In this document: piece after piece, positions 1 to 11,914 of the stretch
How positions within the stretch are numbered: position 1 is the first letter of the stretch
Layout of the letters: every line of letters begins with the position of its first letter
Source of the DNA: Paracentrotus lividus
Taxonomy: Eukaryota; Echinodermata; Echinoidea; Camarodonta; Echinidae
DNA length: 64,000 nucleotides
Reading direction: 5' to 3'
NCBI GenBank assembly: GCA_940671915.1
Contig: CALNVZ010002100.1
Coordinates: 5,237,900 to 5,301,899, forward strand
The notes under the pieces: model-generated
Told to the model about the DNA's origin: nothing
What the model saw: the letters and a program-made list of their open reading frames with translations, nothing else
Databases searched by the model: none
Translations under genes and position numbers: made by a program

Positions 1-650
1 GGTTCCAGGACCCAATCATTCCAAAAAGTTTGATATTTTTTTTTGAACAATAAGATCGAGAAGCGGCACAATATAAAATAAAAGTCATATTTTAATACCC
101 ACTTACCTTACATGTAGTTATGATCCAGTAAAATCCGCACATGCATGGTTGTTTTGCAATGCTCGCCTACCTCTCAAACTGTAAATGTTGCAACACAACA
201 CACGTGGTGATTACACTGTACGCTGTTCCCATGGAGCTTGCCTTCCAAAATAGAGCGCGAAATACGAGTAGCGAGTTCGGACGTGCGTGTGGTACCAGAA
301 TCGTACGGTCCAGCTCCAGTGGTTCCAGTCGAGGAGACAAGAGAACCTCAACAAACTGTGACACTCTTATCTCAAAATGATATTAAATCTTATATTTCTG
401 TGCTTGTGCTCGCCTACTCTTTTGTGGATGTTACATTAATTTTCAAACCATGTCAATAAATTTAATGTGTAATCGAAATGATTATAAAACAAATTATGGA
501 ATAATCAATTAACCTCCTCGTTGTTGTCATATCCTCTAAAGACTACCATTCCTTCAATTTATTGAATTTAATTTTGTTGTTACTTCCCTAATACTTCGAT
601 GATTGTACATGTAGGACTGTATGAACTTCTTCAAGACCAACATGCCAACG

Positions 651-907
651 CGGATCTAGGGGAGGAAGGGGCGGGGCTGACGGCCCCGATGCGATATAAA
701 AATGACGGACTGACACGAGATTTCCATCCCTCCTGACCCCCCCCCCCCCACCCCTCCCTCCCCACCGCTTATCCAGCGTGATGTGAAACAAAAATGGTCT
801 GCACCTTTTTCATCAGTCGCCGTAACGTAAAAAATAGGTATTTAAATATCTGAAGTTCCTAAAGTTTTCGGCACCCTCCCCCACCCCATCCATAAATCCT
901 GGATCCG
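651..907. repeat. Foldback with GGATCYAGG ends and poly-C core
   Basis: Ends cggatctagg and cctggatccg are inverted repeats around C-rich sequence including a run of ten or more C at 738-750. The same design occurs at 45633-45762. Confidence 0.5.
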
Positions 908-1498
908 CGCATGTTATTTAATCATAGCTTTATTGTCGGAAGTTTCTTTCATTGATATTCAATATAAACAGAGATGATGTGTAGTTATTTTGAAAATACA
1001 AACAAACATCGATAAAATAATATAAACCATTATAAATCATGATGATGAAATGTCCATGAACTGATGAGTGAAATGATGAATTACATGGTGACAGTACCTG
1101 TTGTGTTCTCCTTTCCCTTGGGCGAGGATCTCAGGAAATGACGTTGTTGTATTTTCATAGACTTTATTGGCAAACTTGCTTATTAATCTTCATTCTTTAT
1201 CATCATCGTCGTCGTCGTAAATTATTATTTTAAGTTTTAGCGTCTTACCACGCATCATTAACATAATATATTATCATGATCCATCAACAATCGTCATTAT
1301 CATCATCATCATTGTCGTCATTACCAATTCAGATTTATCGTCTTACCACGTACATTATCATTGTTATTATCATGAATAATCAACATTCGTCATTATAATT
1401 ATTATAGTAGTATTTTTAATCCTTCCATATCATCTTTTAAATGAATATATCAGCGATAAGCGATCAAAAATTATGCGAACGCTCACCTTCCCCTTCCT

Positions 1499-1523
1499 CT
1501 CTCTCTCTCTCTCTCTCTCTCTC
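1499..1523. repeat. CT-rich microsatellite
   Basis: (CT)n run. Similar runs occur at 2693-2710, 2764-2787 and 37450-37467. They create spurious serine-leucine ORFs. Confidence 0.9.
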
Positions 1524-3582
1524 GTAATTCGTCATCGTCATTACCACTTTCAACTTTCATCGTATTGCCTTTCTATTTCCATCAACAGCATATTTTCATC
1601 AACATTAACAACACATATTCATCAACAACGTCATCATCATCGTTTTTTATCACTTCCACGTATCATCAAACTCATTCATGAATAAAATATATACATAAAT
1701 CCATGTCAGGAAAATGAATTCTGTACTAGAGAAGATTTTTTTTTTCTTCCAAGTTTCTACACCGCTCCCCTCTCTCGAGACACATGCCGGAATTCTGGTT
1801 CTTTTGTGTCCAACATTTACAATGAATAACATTGTAAATTGCAAAGCTCCAGATAAATAAACGAGGTCATTGACATGACCTACTCTGGCATGTGTAATTT
1901 ACACTTTAAACAGATGCCGATAACATTGTTTTGATCTGTATCTGGTGGCGCGATATCAAATATCAGGACCGTGACATTGTCATAGCAACGAAAGAGGCAC
2001 GGAGCTAGGTTAAAGGGAAAAGCTCATAAACGAGACATTTTCGACATTTCGTAAACTGATTTGTTTTACTGAATTTATAAATTTAAAAAGAAGAATTTTA
2101 GGAGAAAATTAATGTTGAAAGAAATAAGACAATCCTGTTTAGTTATTGTTTGAATGATAGATTATTTTCAGATTTGATCTTTCGGTAATTAATTTTCAGT
2201 GTCAGTCTCTTGAACTGAAAAATCAAATATATGAAACAAAACAATTAGCGATTAGATTCGAGACAGCGTATAAAGATAGGTTTTTGATTCGATATTAGGA
2301 TACACAAAATGGAGTTAGTTTGAGATGTTCAGAAGGCAAAATGATCGACTTTTAATACTTATCTTGAATACTAATTCAAGTAATGTACCTCCCTCTCTCT
2401 TCTCATTCTCATGTCATGTTTAGAACGCATTGTTTACAAAAATGTTCCCACGCATTTGACACCATAGTCTGGCCTTTCAGACTTGGAAATATTTTTTGTT
2501 TATACCAGTATTCATTTTTATTATATTTACTTATCATTATTCAATATTATTTTGGTGCATTTGTTGAAAAGGGAAAACATGTTTACAATACTTTTCCCAT
2601 GGTTACCAAAAAGGTATGATTATCGTAATCTGGCGATTCAGTCGCTCAAAATATTTTAATGCTATTACTATTTCCCCCCAGAAATTGTCTATCCTCTCTC
2701 TCTCTCTCTTCCCTTCCCCATTTTTCTCTTATTACGTCATCCCCTCTTATTGTTGTCTCTCGATCTCTCTCTCTCTCTCTCTCTCTGGGACTCCAAAACT
2801 TGATTTACACAAGCTCTTTCTTTATTCACCTCTCGATCAGCCTTCCATCTTTATCGTGCTCTCCGTCTGTTGTATCTCTGTTCATGAGCGAACCTCGCGG
2901 TTCATAGCAAATAGAACGGGTTTCAGTACAAAGACTTTCTCTCAAAACATGTGACGAGGGCTGTGTACAGTGCACAAAATAATGATTGGACGGAACATTA
3001 ATTGGTCGATCGGCATCATTCAGAATCGCAATTTATGTTCCTGTAAAACTCTCTGTTGTCATGCAAATCAAAATAGTTTGACGTTTGCATGAATACAATT
3101 CAGTGCCCGATACTTGAAAATCTTAAAAAAAAAAAAAGAGAGACAATACTTATAACCAAACACCGGTCGCCTTCAGTCACCGCAACGTACCGTAAGTACC
3201 CACGGCCCACCTTATTGAAATTATCCAGGAAATTATTGACTTTATTTTGTTAAGTTTCATTCTTTCCGAAGAGAAGTCCCATAATCTTAGTTTTTGCACC
3301 AGTACCATATCACGGTGCAGTGAAGATTTGCAGAGTATTATGATGTCACAATAGCGTTCAAGCGCATTATATCTGCCGCGCGCGAGCACACTTAACGCGC
3401 GCCTCTCTTTAGCGGGAGCTAGCGGGTATTTAAGCGGGTATACCCATCCTATCGGGAAGTAGATCCCGATGCGTAATTTTCGTATCGGGATTTAAGCGAT
3501 AAAATAGCGCGATTGTGCGATATTGGATCGTGATTTTGATGAAAAGTACCCAACGGGAAGATGCGGGTCACGCAAAATCTTG

Positions 3583-4066
3583 TCAAGTTTCTTTTTCCTG
3601 TATTGTATATGAATAGTGTACCTCTCTGACATTTATTGTGTTATCAACCATTCCCTCTCTGTGGAAAATGGTCCACCTCTATGTGTCGTAGTGACACGAC
3701 ATCCAAAATGTGAGTGACACGACCAGTGCCTTAACCCGCAAAATACCCGATAGTCCATCCCGCACATTTGCTAGCGGGTTTCCCGATCCCGCATGTCAAG
3801 TTTCTTTTTCCCTGTATTGTACATATACCAGCACTTATGGTACCCTTAGAGATCTACATGGGCACAAATCCAACCATAACCAATGATGTCACTCATGCAC
3901 TGTTTTTTAATCATAATTACCAGGACCATTTGTAAAATTCAAATCCAACTGGTAATGACACATGCCACTCCTACATTATACATAATATGGTAGTCATGAT
4001 CCATTCATAACCTACAAGTGCAAAGATATGCGCCCTGTGTCACTCTTGTTTGAATATGACCAATAT
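3583..4066. repeat. Dispersed repeat A, copy 1, rearranged
   Basis: The part at about 3608-3723 matches 46912-47030 in inverted orientation and the part at 3826-4066 matches about 47022-47320 in direct orientation. Between them sits a GCGGG-rich foldback (AGCGGGT...ACCCGC words at about 3405-3800). Both copies contain GTGTCACTCAC words near their ends. Confidence 0.7.
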
Positions 4067-4842
4067 TGAACCGAACCGTCATATATTATTATCCAAATCG
4101 GTGATGTGCGATTCCACCTTGAGGATAAATATTCCATTAAATCAACATTCTTTTTTCTCTTTTTGAAAATAAATTTATTGACAAAAATATACATTTTTAC
4201 ATGAAACATTGTACATTTTCTCGAACTATAGAGTGTTATAGAATATACATAATGCTTTATTTTTACAACTTTTTTTTTACTTCTAAACGATCACAAATCA
4301 TTCTCTTGAATACTCTTAATACAGATGGTTCATGAAAGATTATCTTTTGGTTTTCTGCTTTTATACATAAAAAAATTGAGGGTTCTAAAATGTTTGTTTT
4401 CTAATTTATTACCTTCAATTAAAGTAAATTTGTTGAAAGCAAAGTTTAATTTGGAGAGAACCTGTGCAAAGTCACCAAATCTTAACCAAAACAGCTTTAT
4501 TTGTTTACAATTTACAAATAAAGACCAGTGTCGTGTATTTCACTGTCAAAAGAACATAGCGGATTATTACTTATTTTCCATCTATAAAAGTTATATTTAT
4601 GCGGTATAAGTGATGCAACATTCTTAGTTTATACATAAAATGAAGTGCACAAATACATTTGTTAATTAGCAGTTGAATTCAAGTGCGACAATACATGTAC
4701 TTCCTGTTTTTATCAAGAAACATGAGGAGTATCCTTCAAAATCAAAGGTGATATTCTAGATGCCAACAACTAATACACGTAGCACCACTTGGAAACTTCC
4801 TGTTAACAACCAATTATTTATACATGCACACTATTATATAAA

Positions 4843-5020
4843 TAGTGCATGCTCTATCATGCAACATACTAGATTATGTGCACGACAAATACTGAATTAT
4901 CTCGAGGGCACCTTTATTTGACCGAGGCCGTAGGCCGAGGTGGAATAGAGGTGCACGAGGGATAATTTAGTATTTGGAGTTCACATAGTCATTAATGTTG
5001 CATTAATAGAGCATGCACTA
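4843..5020. repeat. Foldback element with CCGAGGCCGTAGGCCGAGG centre
   Basis: Near-complete palindrome of about 178 bp with ends TAGTGCATGCT / AGCATGCACTA. The centre at 4922-4940 is ccgaggccgtaggccgagg. A relative with the same centre and ends but different arms is at 60113-60292. Confidence 0.8.
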
Positions 5021-5490
5021 TAGTAAATAGCCCCCTAAAATTAGCCGCCCCCAAAAAGTGGGCCCATGTTATTTTCTTCCAATTTGAAATAATAATAATA
5101 ATAGAAAAAAATAGATAAAATACATGCCCCTCCCCCAAAAAAATTGGGGGCCATAAAAAAATTTTTTTTCAATCGGCCCCCAAATTTTTTGAGCCCCCTC
5201 CCCATTATTTATTTTTTTTTTTGACGTTTCTTAAAAAAAATATTAAAAAGAAAGAAACAAAAAAACAAGGCCCAAAATATTTTGGGCACCCCCTCCCATT
5301 TTTGGGGGGTATGTTTTTTTTTTTTTAATGTGACATTTCTATAAAAAAAATTAAATAAAAAAAATGTCCGCCCCCACCCCCCCCAAAAAAAAAAAACAAT
5401 AATGCCCTCGCAAAAGTCCCCACTAAAAAACTAGCCCCCATTAAAAAAAAGTGCAGCCCCCAGACATGACCCCATCCATGCGGAAAAAAA
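5021..5490. repeat. Low-complexity C-run and A/T-run tract
   Basis: Alternating short runs of C or G with long A or T runs (ccccc-aaaa-ttgggg-cc). No coding sense on either strand. Confidence 0.75.
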
Positions 5491-5755
5491 AACAGGTCTG
5501 ACAAGTAACTTATCTACCCCTCACGGGATTCCCTATCCTGCAACATAAATAACCGTGCAACATAACAAAAAGCGTGCAACATACCGGAATGTTGCATGAC
5601 ACGTGACATCCTAAACCAATCACAGCTCGTAAAATACTACCACTATTTACTATACTAGTTTGTTTACCAAAATAGATGTCCCTCAGATAATAAATATGAC
5701 ACAGAAACAATCCATTGTAACAATTTCAAGCAAAAGAGAATGTGAATGGACCCAC

Positions 5756-5935
5756 CTTGCAAATGAAATCTTTGAGTGTTCCTGTGCCATGAAAGGTGCG
5801 TATGGCTAACCCACCAGAGTCACTGGCAGAGACATAGGTAACAGGATAGATAAACGGATGCTGTATGGTTGGCAATAGCTTCATGATAGGCACTAGATCT
5901 TTATATTCTAGGTGTTTATCAGGGCCATAGTAACT
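5756..5935 (-). CDS. PXK: PXK exon 5: start of kinase-like domain
   Basis: 180 nt, phase 0 on both sides: SYYGPDKHLEYKDLVPIMKL, then LPTIQHPFIYPVTYVSASDS, then GGLAIRTFHGTGTLKDFICK. Human counterpart LGPDKYLSDKDFQCLIKLLP and KGTLKDLIYK. The acceptor is tatttcag and the donor gtgggt. This is the copy with a full 3' half and donor; the copies upstream are partial. Confidence 0.93.
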
Positions 5936-8900
5936 CTGAAATAAAGAATGGAATGGTTGGCAAGAGCTTCATGATAGGCACTAGATCTTTATATTCTAGG
6001 TGTTTATCAGGACCATAGTAACTCTGAAAATATAACATAGGTTACAGGATACATAAACAGATACTGAAAGATTGGCATCAGAGGTACTAGTATACAAAAA
6101 TTCACTGTTCATGAGGCCGACTGTGGAAACTATCATTCTCTAATTGATTTTCATATTGTCCTTCTATCACCCTGGATGGTTGGCAAGAGCTTCATGACAG
6201 GAACTAGATCTTTATATTCTAGGTGTTTATCAGGGCCATAGTAACTCTGAAATAAAGACATAGGTATAAGGATAGATAAACAGAATGGCAGCACTAGATC
6301 TTTATATTCTAGCTGTTTATCAGGCCATAGTAACTCTGAAATAAAGAAATAGGTAACATGAATCACAGGATAGATGCTGAATGGTCACATAAACTTCATG
6401 ATAAGAATAGCCACTAAATATGTATTATTAATGTTCATCAGTGCCAGAGTAGTTCTGAAACAAATTCATTAATTGATTTTTATTGAGAAATACGATTTTT
6501 TAAATTATAGTACATATTCTGAGCAGGCATGTTGATTTGTAAATATAGTCTTTTGATATGACTCTGATAAAGCATATGTACACACATATTAATTTTGACA
6601 TAGATCTCTATCAATTACTTGCTAGATTTCATGATGAAGTTTTGTCATACTCTGCACATCATTGACATTCTTGACTTATCAGCGATCTGTTTACAGTTGC
6701 TATGAATCAGTAATATAAACAATGTAACATTTATAATTCATCTGTAAACAGTTACATCGCAGATTGATCTTGTGAAATAAGATTGGAAGAAAGAAAAAGA
6801 CAATTACAGTCAGTGATATCTGTCTGACTGGACTGGATCTGTTTCCCCTTTTAATCACAGTGTTCACCATAGGAATGTCAGAGTTTGTTTTTATTTTGGG
6901 ATGTATCATGTGAATAAAAGTTAAATTAAAACTGTTTTATGGGCATGTATTCTTTCCTTATCAAATCAGAAATTAAAGAAATACACATTTTGTTCCCTGT
7001 TTGATATTGACAACAAAAATGTATTTATCCTTTTTTTTCTTTTTTTCTTTATTCTATTATTATTTACCTATATTATCTACATGTATCTATTGGTTGATTG
7101 ATTGATTGATTCACTCACTCACTCACTCACTGACCCACTCACTCACTCACCCACTCACTCATTCATTCATTCATTCATTCATTCATTTAGAGGGGGGCAA
7201 ACAGCAAAAATTTTGGAATCTTTCCTCCAACTATAAGGTCATGCACCCCCCCCCCCCAACAGGTAGTGACTATTGTGCCTGAAACAGATCTCCACAAATA
7301 TGTACAGAGTATAAAGTATAGAGTGAATTATGGTGTTATTTCTACCTAATACTAGCCTAACCCAACAAAAGAGAAATTTTATAAAGCATCTATTCTATGA
7401 AGATCTTTATTGGATGTTGAACTCCATAATACTTTTATTACCATTAGACGTACACATGTACATATACATCATTGTAAAGTCGATGTAAAATGAAAGAAAG
7501 ATACAAAAACTGGTTGAAATGTGTGGGCCTGGAGGGAAGCCTATTTAATAGCCTCATGATTCTGAGTAGTAGCACAGGGCAGTCAACCATACTTCCCCTA
7601 GAGATGATTTACATGCAGTCAATTCCTGTTAACCAATGTTTCCTCCTAGACACCGACCTTCGGCTCTAAGTGCTGAAAATCACAGTACTTCCTCTAGTTG
7701 GAGATCAAATACAAGTGCCTCAAAATGGAATGTTCTACAGACCACACTTTATCATACAAAACATGACGTTTACATGGCTTTTGAGAGGGATAGTGTTCTA
7801 AAGCATCTCTTACTTTTCTTTGTTTAGAGTTTTTCTCTTTGCTTTGAAAAAAATGAATTTGAGAAGAAATTAACATCATATATTTTATTTGATCATCACC
7901 AGCCACATACCTCTAATATTTTCATAATCATTAGCCTACCATCTGATCATCAAATGACATCATCATCATCGTCATCATTGGTAAATTGGACTAATCCCAC
8001 ATGGTCTTATCTTATTTCGTCTACAACCAGTTTGTCTAATTACCACTTGGTTTAATTGGCACTTGGCCTATTTACCAAATATTTGGATATTAGACGAATG
8101 GGCAATTAGACCAAGTAGTCATTGGACCCATTAAGAATCAGATCAAATATATATTAGAAAAAGAGGAATTTAGACCAAATTGAAAGTAGACCAAATGGGT
8201 TTAGCCCATGTGGTATTAAGACAATCAGAAAATTGGACCAACTAATGTTAGACCAAGTGGATATAAACCTCACCATCATCATCACCATCTTTGCCCAAAT
8301 GCATTGATCATCAACATCATCACCATTACCAAAAATGCATAGCAATATTACAATAATCATCAAAAGATTTAAGGATTTAGTTTCAGAGCTTGACACTTAC
8401 CCATGCCAGAACTTGCTTGACTTTGGGCTGACTTTTTGGCCGGACCATGAAGTAAGTTTTCCTAATTCTCCATCCAATGTCTTTCAGTGGCTCTACAACA
8501 TCCCAATGGGGCTCAGAGCGGAAAAACATTGACACATGCTGTAGCGCATCCTCTGACAAAGCAATGAAATTGACAAGAGCGAATAAGAGCTCCAACTATT
8601 TAACATTTTGACATGGTAAGATATTAAAAAAAAAAAAAAAAGAAAGCATCTAGATGAAGTTTTCTTTAAAAAAAATAATAAAAAAAAGAAGGGGGGGATC
8701 GTAAAAGGGGAAAAGTGGTGCTGATTACAATAAAATACATTAAATATTAAAAAGAGGTACAACTACATTGTAATGGGTACCATTATTACTATTCAGAATA
8801 GAACTCAACACCTTGTCAATATAGCTCTATAAAATCATGCTAGTCACAGGTTTCAGAACTGAATCTTACTTTAAATATTTTCTAATGACGTTGAATAGTA

Positions 8901-11900
8901 TTGTCAACTAGCCATAAAACATGCAAATACCTAGATCATGCAAATAATAGAGTACAAATAATATGAATGTTTAGAGACACACAGGGAGTAAGAGACAGAA
9001 ACAAAGAGACATAAGAAAGAGAGAGAGAGATACATGTAGGGAGACATAAAGACAGATTGAGGACTTGAGATATGGATACAGAAAACTGGGAAGATAGAGA
9101 CTAATGGTGTAATGGATCTAAAGAGACTTTAAAAAATGAGATAAGACACTCACCGACACCATTAGGTTGATAGTGTGTAGGATCTAAGAACCTCTTGACC
9201 AGAAAACATGATGAAAGTAACCGATGTGAAAGGAGCCTATTCAAATACCCTTGCAGAGCTTGTTGCCTTTCAGCTATGAACTCTCTTTCCATATTGCCAA
9301 AGACTTTCTTAGGTGGGAGACCCAGTTCCATACCACATACTTTTAAGCCATCATGCAAGGTTACAAAGTCACTGTATCTTCTGTTAATCTGCAAAGAAAT
9401 CATTGTCAGACATGATAGGTTTATTAACATCTTGTGGAAGACTGAAATACGACTATTAATTTATAAATTATGAAATGTCATTCAAATAAATGTGAATTAC
9501 ATGTATTTTACATTTTGTTTAGGGTAATATATATAGGATTATATAGTTTGTTTTCTACATGATGTGTGTCGTCTATAGATCTGCTCATAATACTTGGAGA
9601 TGCAGAAATCCATTAATGACAGATCATTTACCAATAAATCACTTTCAGACTAAAGTTAAGTTTTACATATACACGTACATGTACATTTCGACAATTTGAA
9701 AATACAAAAAAACTAATGAATTATGTAATTCTACAACATTCGTTCAGTTACAACATCTCTTAAAAAGGAAATTCATACACTCTTTGTAAAGATGTATAAT
9801 GTGCATCCCAAGAGATTTTGTCCAGGTACATTTCAACTCCAAAATATTAATTCTATTTATCCTCAAATATCTGTTTATCCTTAGGCCTACTGTAAACTTT
9901 TACTTAATACTTAAAAAAAAAAGAGGAAAGCTATAGAGATATTTTAAGCTCCCTAATCTTTCATTTAATGGGCCATTCCACGGTAACTCGCGTTACAAAT
10001 AACCGGTACCTTTCACGATTAAAGTCCTCTATCTTTCAAACTGCTAGGACCTATAAGTTACTTTTTGCACCATATGTAAAGGAGACATAGACTAACCAAA
10101 TGGATTAAAAACTAAAAATATTTGTCAACCTCGTTCAGATTCTCGGGTCGTTAAACTTCGGTAACTCGCGTTACGCAAAAAGGACATGGTAAAAATCGTG
10201 ATGCAGATTAGGGTGAATTGTTCCTAAACTATACCATGTTGGCAAAAAACTTCTTATCATAAACAGAACTTAGCATATTTCTAACCTATTAACAGCATAA
10301 AAGTCAAGAAAAAATGAACAGGTAAAATGCAAGGAGCGTTAATGTCGGTAACTCGCGTTACGGTAACTCGCGTTACAGTTTGTCCGTCAACATATATTTT
10401 GAATTTTCATAGCTTTTCTGTGACTTCAGATTGAATTTCATTGTTAATTTAGGTGTGACTTTATATTCTTCAGATTATCCAGTTGGAAAAATTGCAAAAG
10501 GAATTATAGTTCTCTGTCAAAGTCTAAAAAACTTTTAAAAATTGCATGTAGTCCCACGTGCTTCAAACTATGTATAGTTCTGATTCTCCTACAAGGACAT
10601 ATAATTTGAAGGTAAAATCCAACTTAATTTGTGTCCCCCAATGTAATAATAATTTCAGAGAAGTTTAAAGCCCAAAGTACTACCTTAATTTGAGATAAAG
10701 CAAAAAGAAGAAAACAACAAATGTCCTCCCGACCGTGGAATGGCCCTAATCATTAACCTCCCAAAAGGAGAGTTAGCCTCACCTGCCAGCTGTTTTCCGG
10801 GTTGGGTCCTCTTTGCACACGAATCACATAGTCCTTCAAAACAAGAGGAACAATCCATTAATGAAAACAATTGTATCATTCTATAATTCTTAAGACTTAA
10901 AATGAGGCACGCTATCTTACAATAATGCTAAACATTCACAAGGTAATGCATAAAGAGATGAGTCAGGCAAAATTGTCACATTGGTATGATGCCAAATTTA
11001 CAAGGAGTTTGGTTTAAAGTCATTGTTAAGTTGTGCTTTTTTTATGTGATCACATGTAATTAGCTTGAGAGACTTTCTTTTTTTAATACTTCCATTCATA
11101 GTTAACTTTTACCATGTTATCAAGTGCATATTAATTCTTCAAAACATATTTGACAATTTAATTCAATGACCTATATTATTGCAATGGAACAATTGGTCAG
11201 AATAATTTAAAAATTTTAATTAGTAATATATCTTATAAAATGGAAGAATATGACAAACATTATGAAAGTTTTTAACAACTTTTGTCATTTAAAGCAAAAG
11301 AAAAAACCAAAACGTTAATATATCAATTTATTTATCATTAATCTTAATCAAATAACACAACTACAGATACCGGTATATTTATCACACTCACTTCAATGAG
11401 CAAGCACTTATTGAGTGTTTGTATTCCTTTCTGTTTCAATTCATTAAACCTATTACCCATCCAGTGCTTAACCATGTGCAAATGTTATGGCATTAGAGTT
11501 ACAACATTTGTTTTGATATTTATTATAAATAAATACTTCCCAGGACTATTTAAATTAATTGTAATCTATTCATGTTCAGTATAAATATCATCCTATTTTA
11601 ATTGACAAAATAGAATACACTTAAAAAGCAGGTACATGTAGATAATTAATGCTGTAAAAAGATATCAATGAATAGTTTTCTTGGTTCAAAAGGGTTTTGG
11701 GTGTTGGACTATTTTCTATTTTTGTCTTGCTGCCTCACGCTCAATACAAATATTTGTAATTTAATAAAGATTTGAAAGAAAGGAGAATTATTCAAAGTGC
11801 TGAAATACTTACAGTATGACTTTCCAAGTTTTGAGCAGCTTCAATTGTACAAGTCAGAGTAGTAGTATCATCAAGAGTCAATTTAGATGATTTCCTTTTT

Positions 11901-11914
11901 TCAAACACAGCCAT
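5756..11914 (-). CDS. PXK: PXK, first five coding exons (3' part off the left edge)
   Basis: PX domain-containing serine/threonine kinase-like protein (MONaKA), a pseudokinase of endosomal trafficking reported to bind Na,K-ATPase beta subunits. Exons: 11914-11813, 10833-10783, 9388-9154, 8552-8401, 5935-5756; GT-AG junctions, consistent phases, 720 nt (240 codons). The start MAVFEKRKSSKLTLDDTTTL matches human MAFMEKPPAGKVLLDDTVPL, with A at -3 and G at +4. The PX domain spans about residues 14-125, with the RRYSDF phosphoinositide-binding motif and the LPPKK loop. The start of the kinase-like domain follows (YYGPDKHLEYKDL, IQHPFIYPV, TGTLKDFICK). Active-site-equivalent regions lie outside the window. 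5'UTR exons were not resolved. Human PXK has about 578 residues, so over half is missing here. Confidence 0.94.
5940..6465 (-). repeat. Partial tandem copies of PXK exon 5
   Basis: Copies of the exon 5 5' half (acceptor, SYYGPDKHLEYKDLVP) appear at about 5951-6030, 6174-6255 and 6283-6345; a more decayed one lies at 6384-6465. Each carries flanking intron. None has the 3' half or a donor, and the copy at 6283-6345 has a frame-breaking deletion, so they are pseudo-exons. Confidence 0.85.
7096..7188. repeat. Tetranucleotide microsatellite
   Basis: Successive arrays of TTGA, CACT and CATT units; the unit changes along the array. It is followed by a run of C at 7246-7256. Confidence 0.9.
8401..8552 (-). 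CDS. PXK: PXK exon 4: PX to kinase-like linker
   Basis: 152 nt, phase 1 in, phase 0 out: EDALQHVSMFFRSEPHWDVV, then EPLKDIGWRIRKTYF and VKQVLAW, near-identical to human ALQQVSMFFRSEPKWEVVEP. The acceptor is ctttgtcag and the donor gtaagt. Confidence 0.95.
9154..9388 (-). CDS. PXK: PXK exon 3: PX domain core
   Basis: 235 nt, phase 0 in, phase 1 out. It contains INRRYSDFVTLHDGLKV (the RRYSDF arginine contacts the 3-phosphate in PX domains), LPPKKVFGNMEREFIAERQ and VKRFLDPTHYQPN, closely matching human PXK. The acceptor is ctttgcag and the donor gtgagt. Confidence 0.96.
9970..10746. mobile_element. Non-autonomous TIR element GGGCCATTCCACGGT in PXK intron 2
   Basis: The ends gggccattccacggt and accgtggaatggccc (9970-9984 and 10732-10746 region) are inverted repeats. 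Flanking taat on each side suggests a 4-bp target duplication. The word GGTAACTCGCGTTAC occurs four times inside, at about 9981, 10159, 10345 and 10360. No transposase ORF. Confidence 0.75.
10783..10833 (-). CDS. PXK: PXK exon 2: PX domain strand
   Basis: 51 nt, phase 0 on both sides, DYVIRVQRGPNPENSWQ, matching human EYIIRVQRGISVENSWQ. The acceptor is ttttgaag and the donor gtgagg. A TIR element begins only 36 bp downstream. Confidence 0.93.
11813..11914 (-). CDS. PXK: PXK exon 1: start codon and PX N-terminus
   Basis: 102 nt, 34 codons, ends phase 0 at gtaagt. It reads MAVFEKRKSSKLTLDDTTTL then TCTIEAAQNLESHT, aligning residue for residue with human PXK up to QSLQSHT. Confidence 0.93.

Larger units (their letters stand above)
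1..5755. other. PXK intron, repeat-rich, no supported exon
   Basis: No further PXK exon was recognised; the expected next block (resembling KPKDPFLKKY) is not visible. The stretch holds CT-rich microsatellites, a poly-C foldback, a composite dispersed repeat, a palindromic foldback and a C/A homopolymer-rich tract, listed separately. A GC-richer patch at 240-360 is open in two frames on opposite strands but has no recognised product. Confidence 0.6.

Noticed and set aside
238..459. GC-richer patch open on both strands at the left edge
   Set aside because: It could be an exon or transposon fragment, but the plus and minus readings match nothing I know, and splice sites are not decisive.
4325..4609. 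94-codon plus-strand ORF
   Set aside because: AT-driven composition, no motifs, inside the PXK intron.
7112..7188. Regular short-unit array considered as a CRISPR-like structure
   Set aside because: Units are 4 bp without spacers; a plain microsatellite in a eukaryotic genome.
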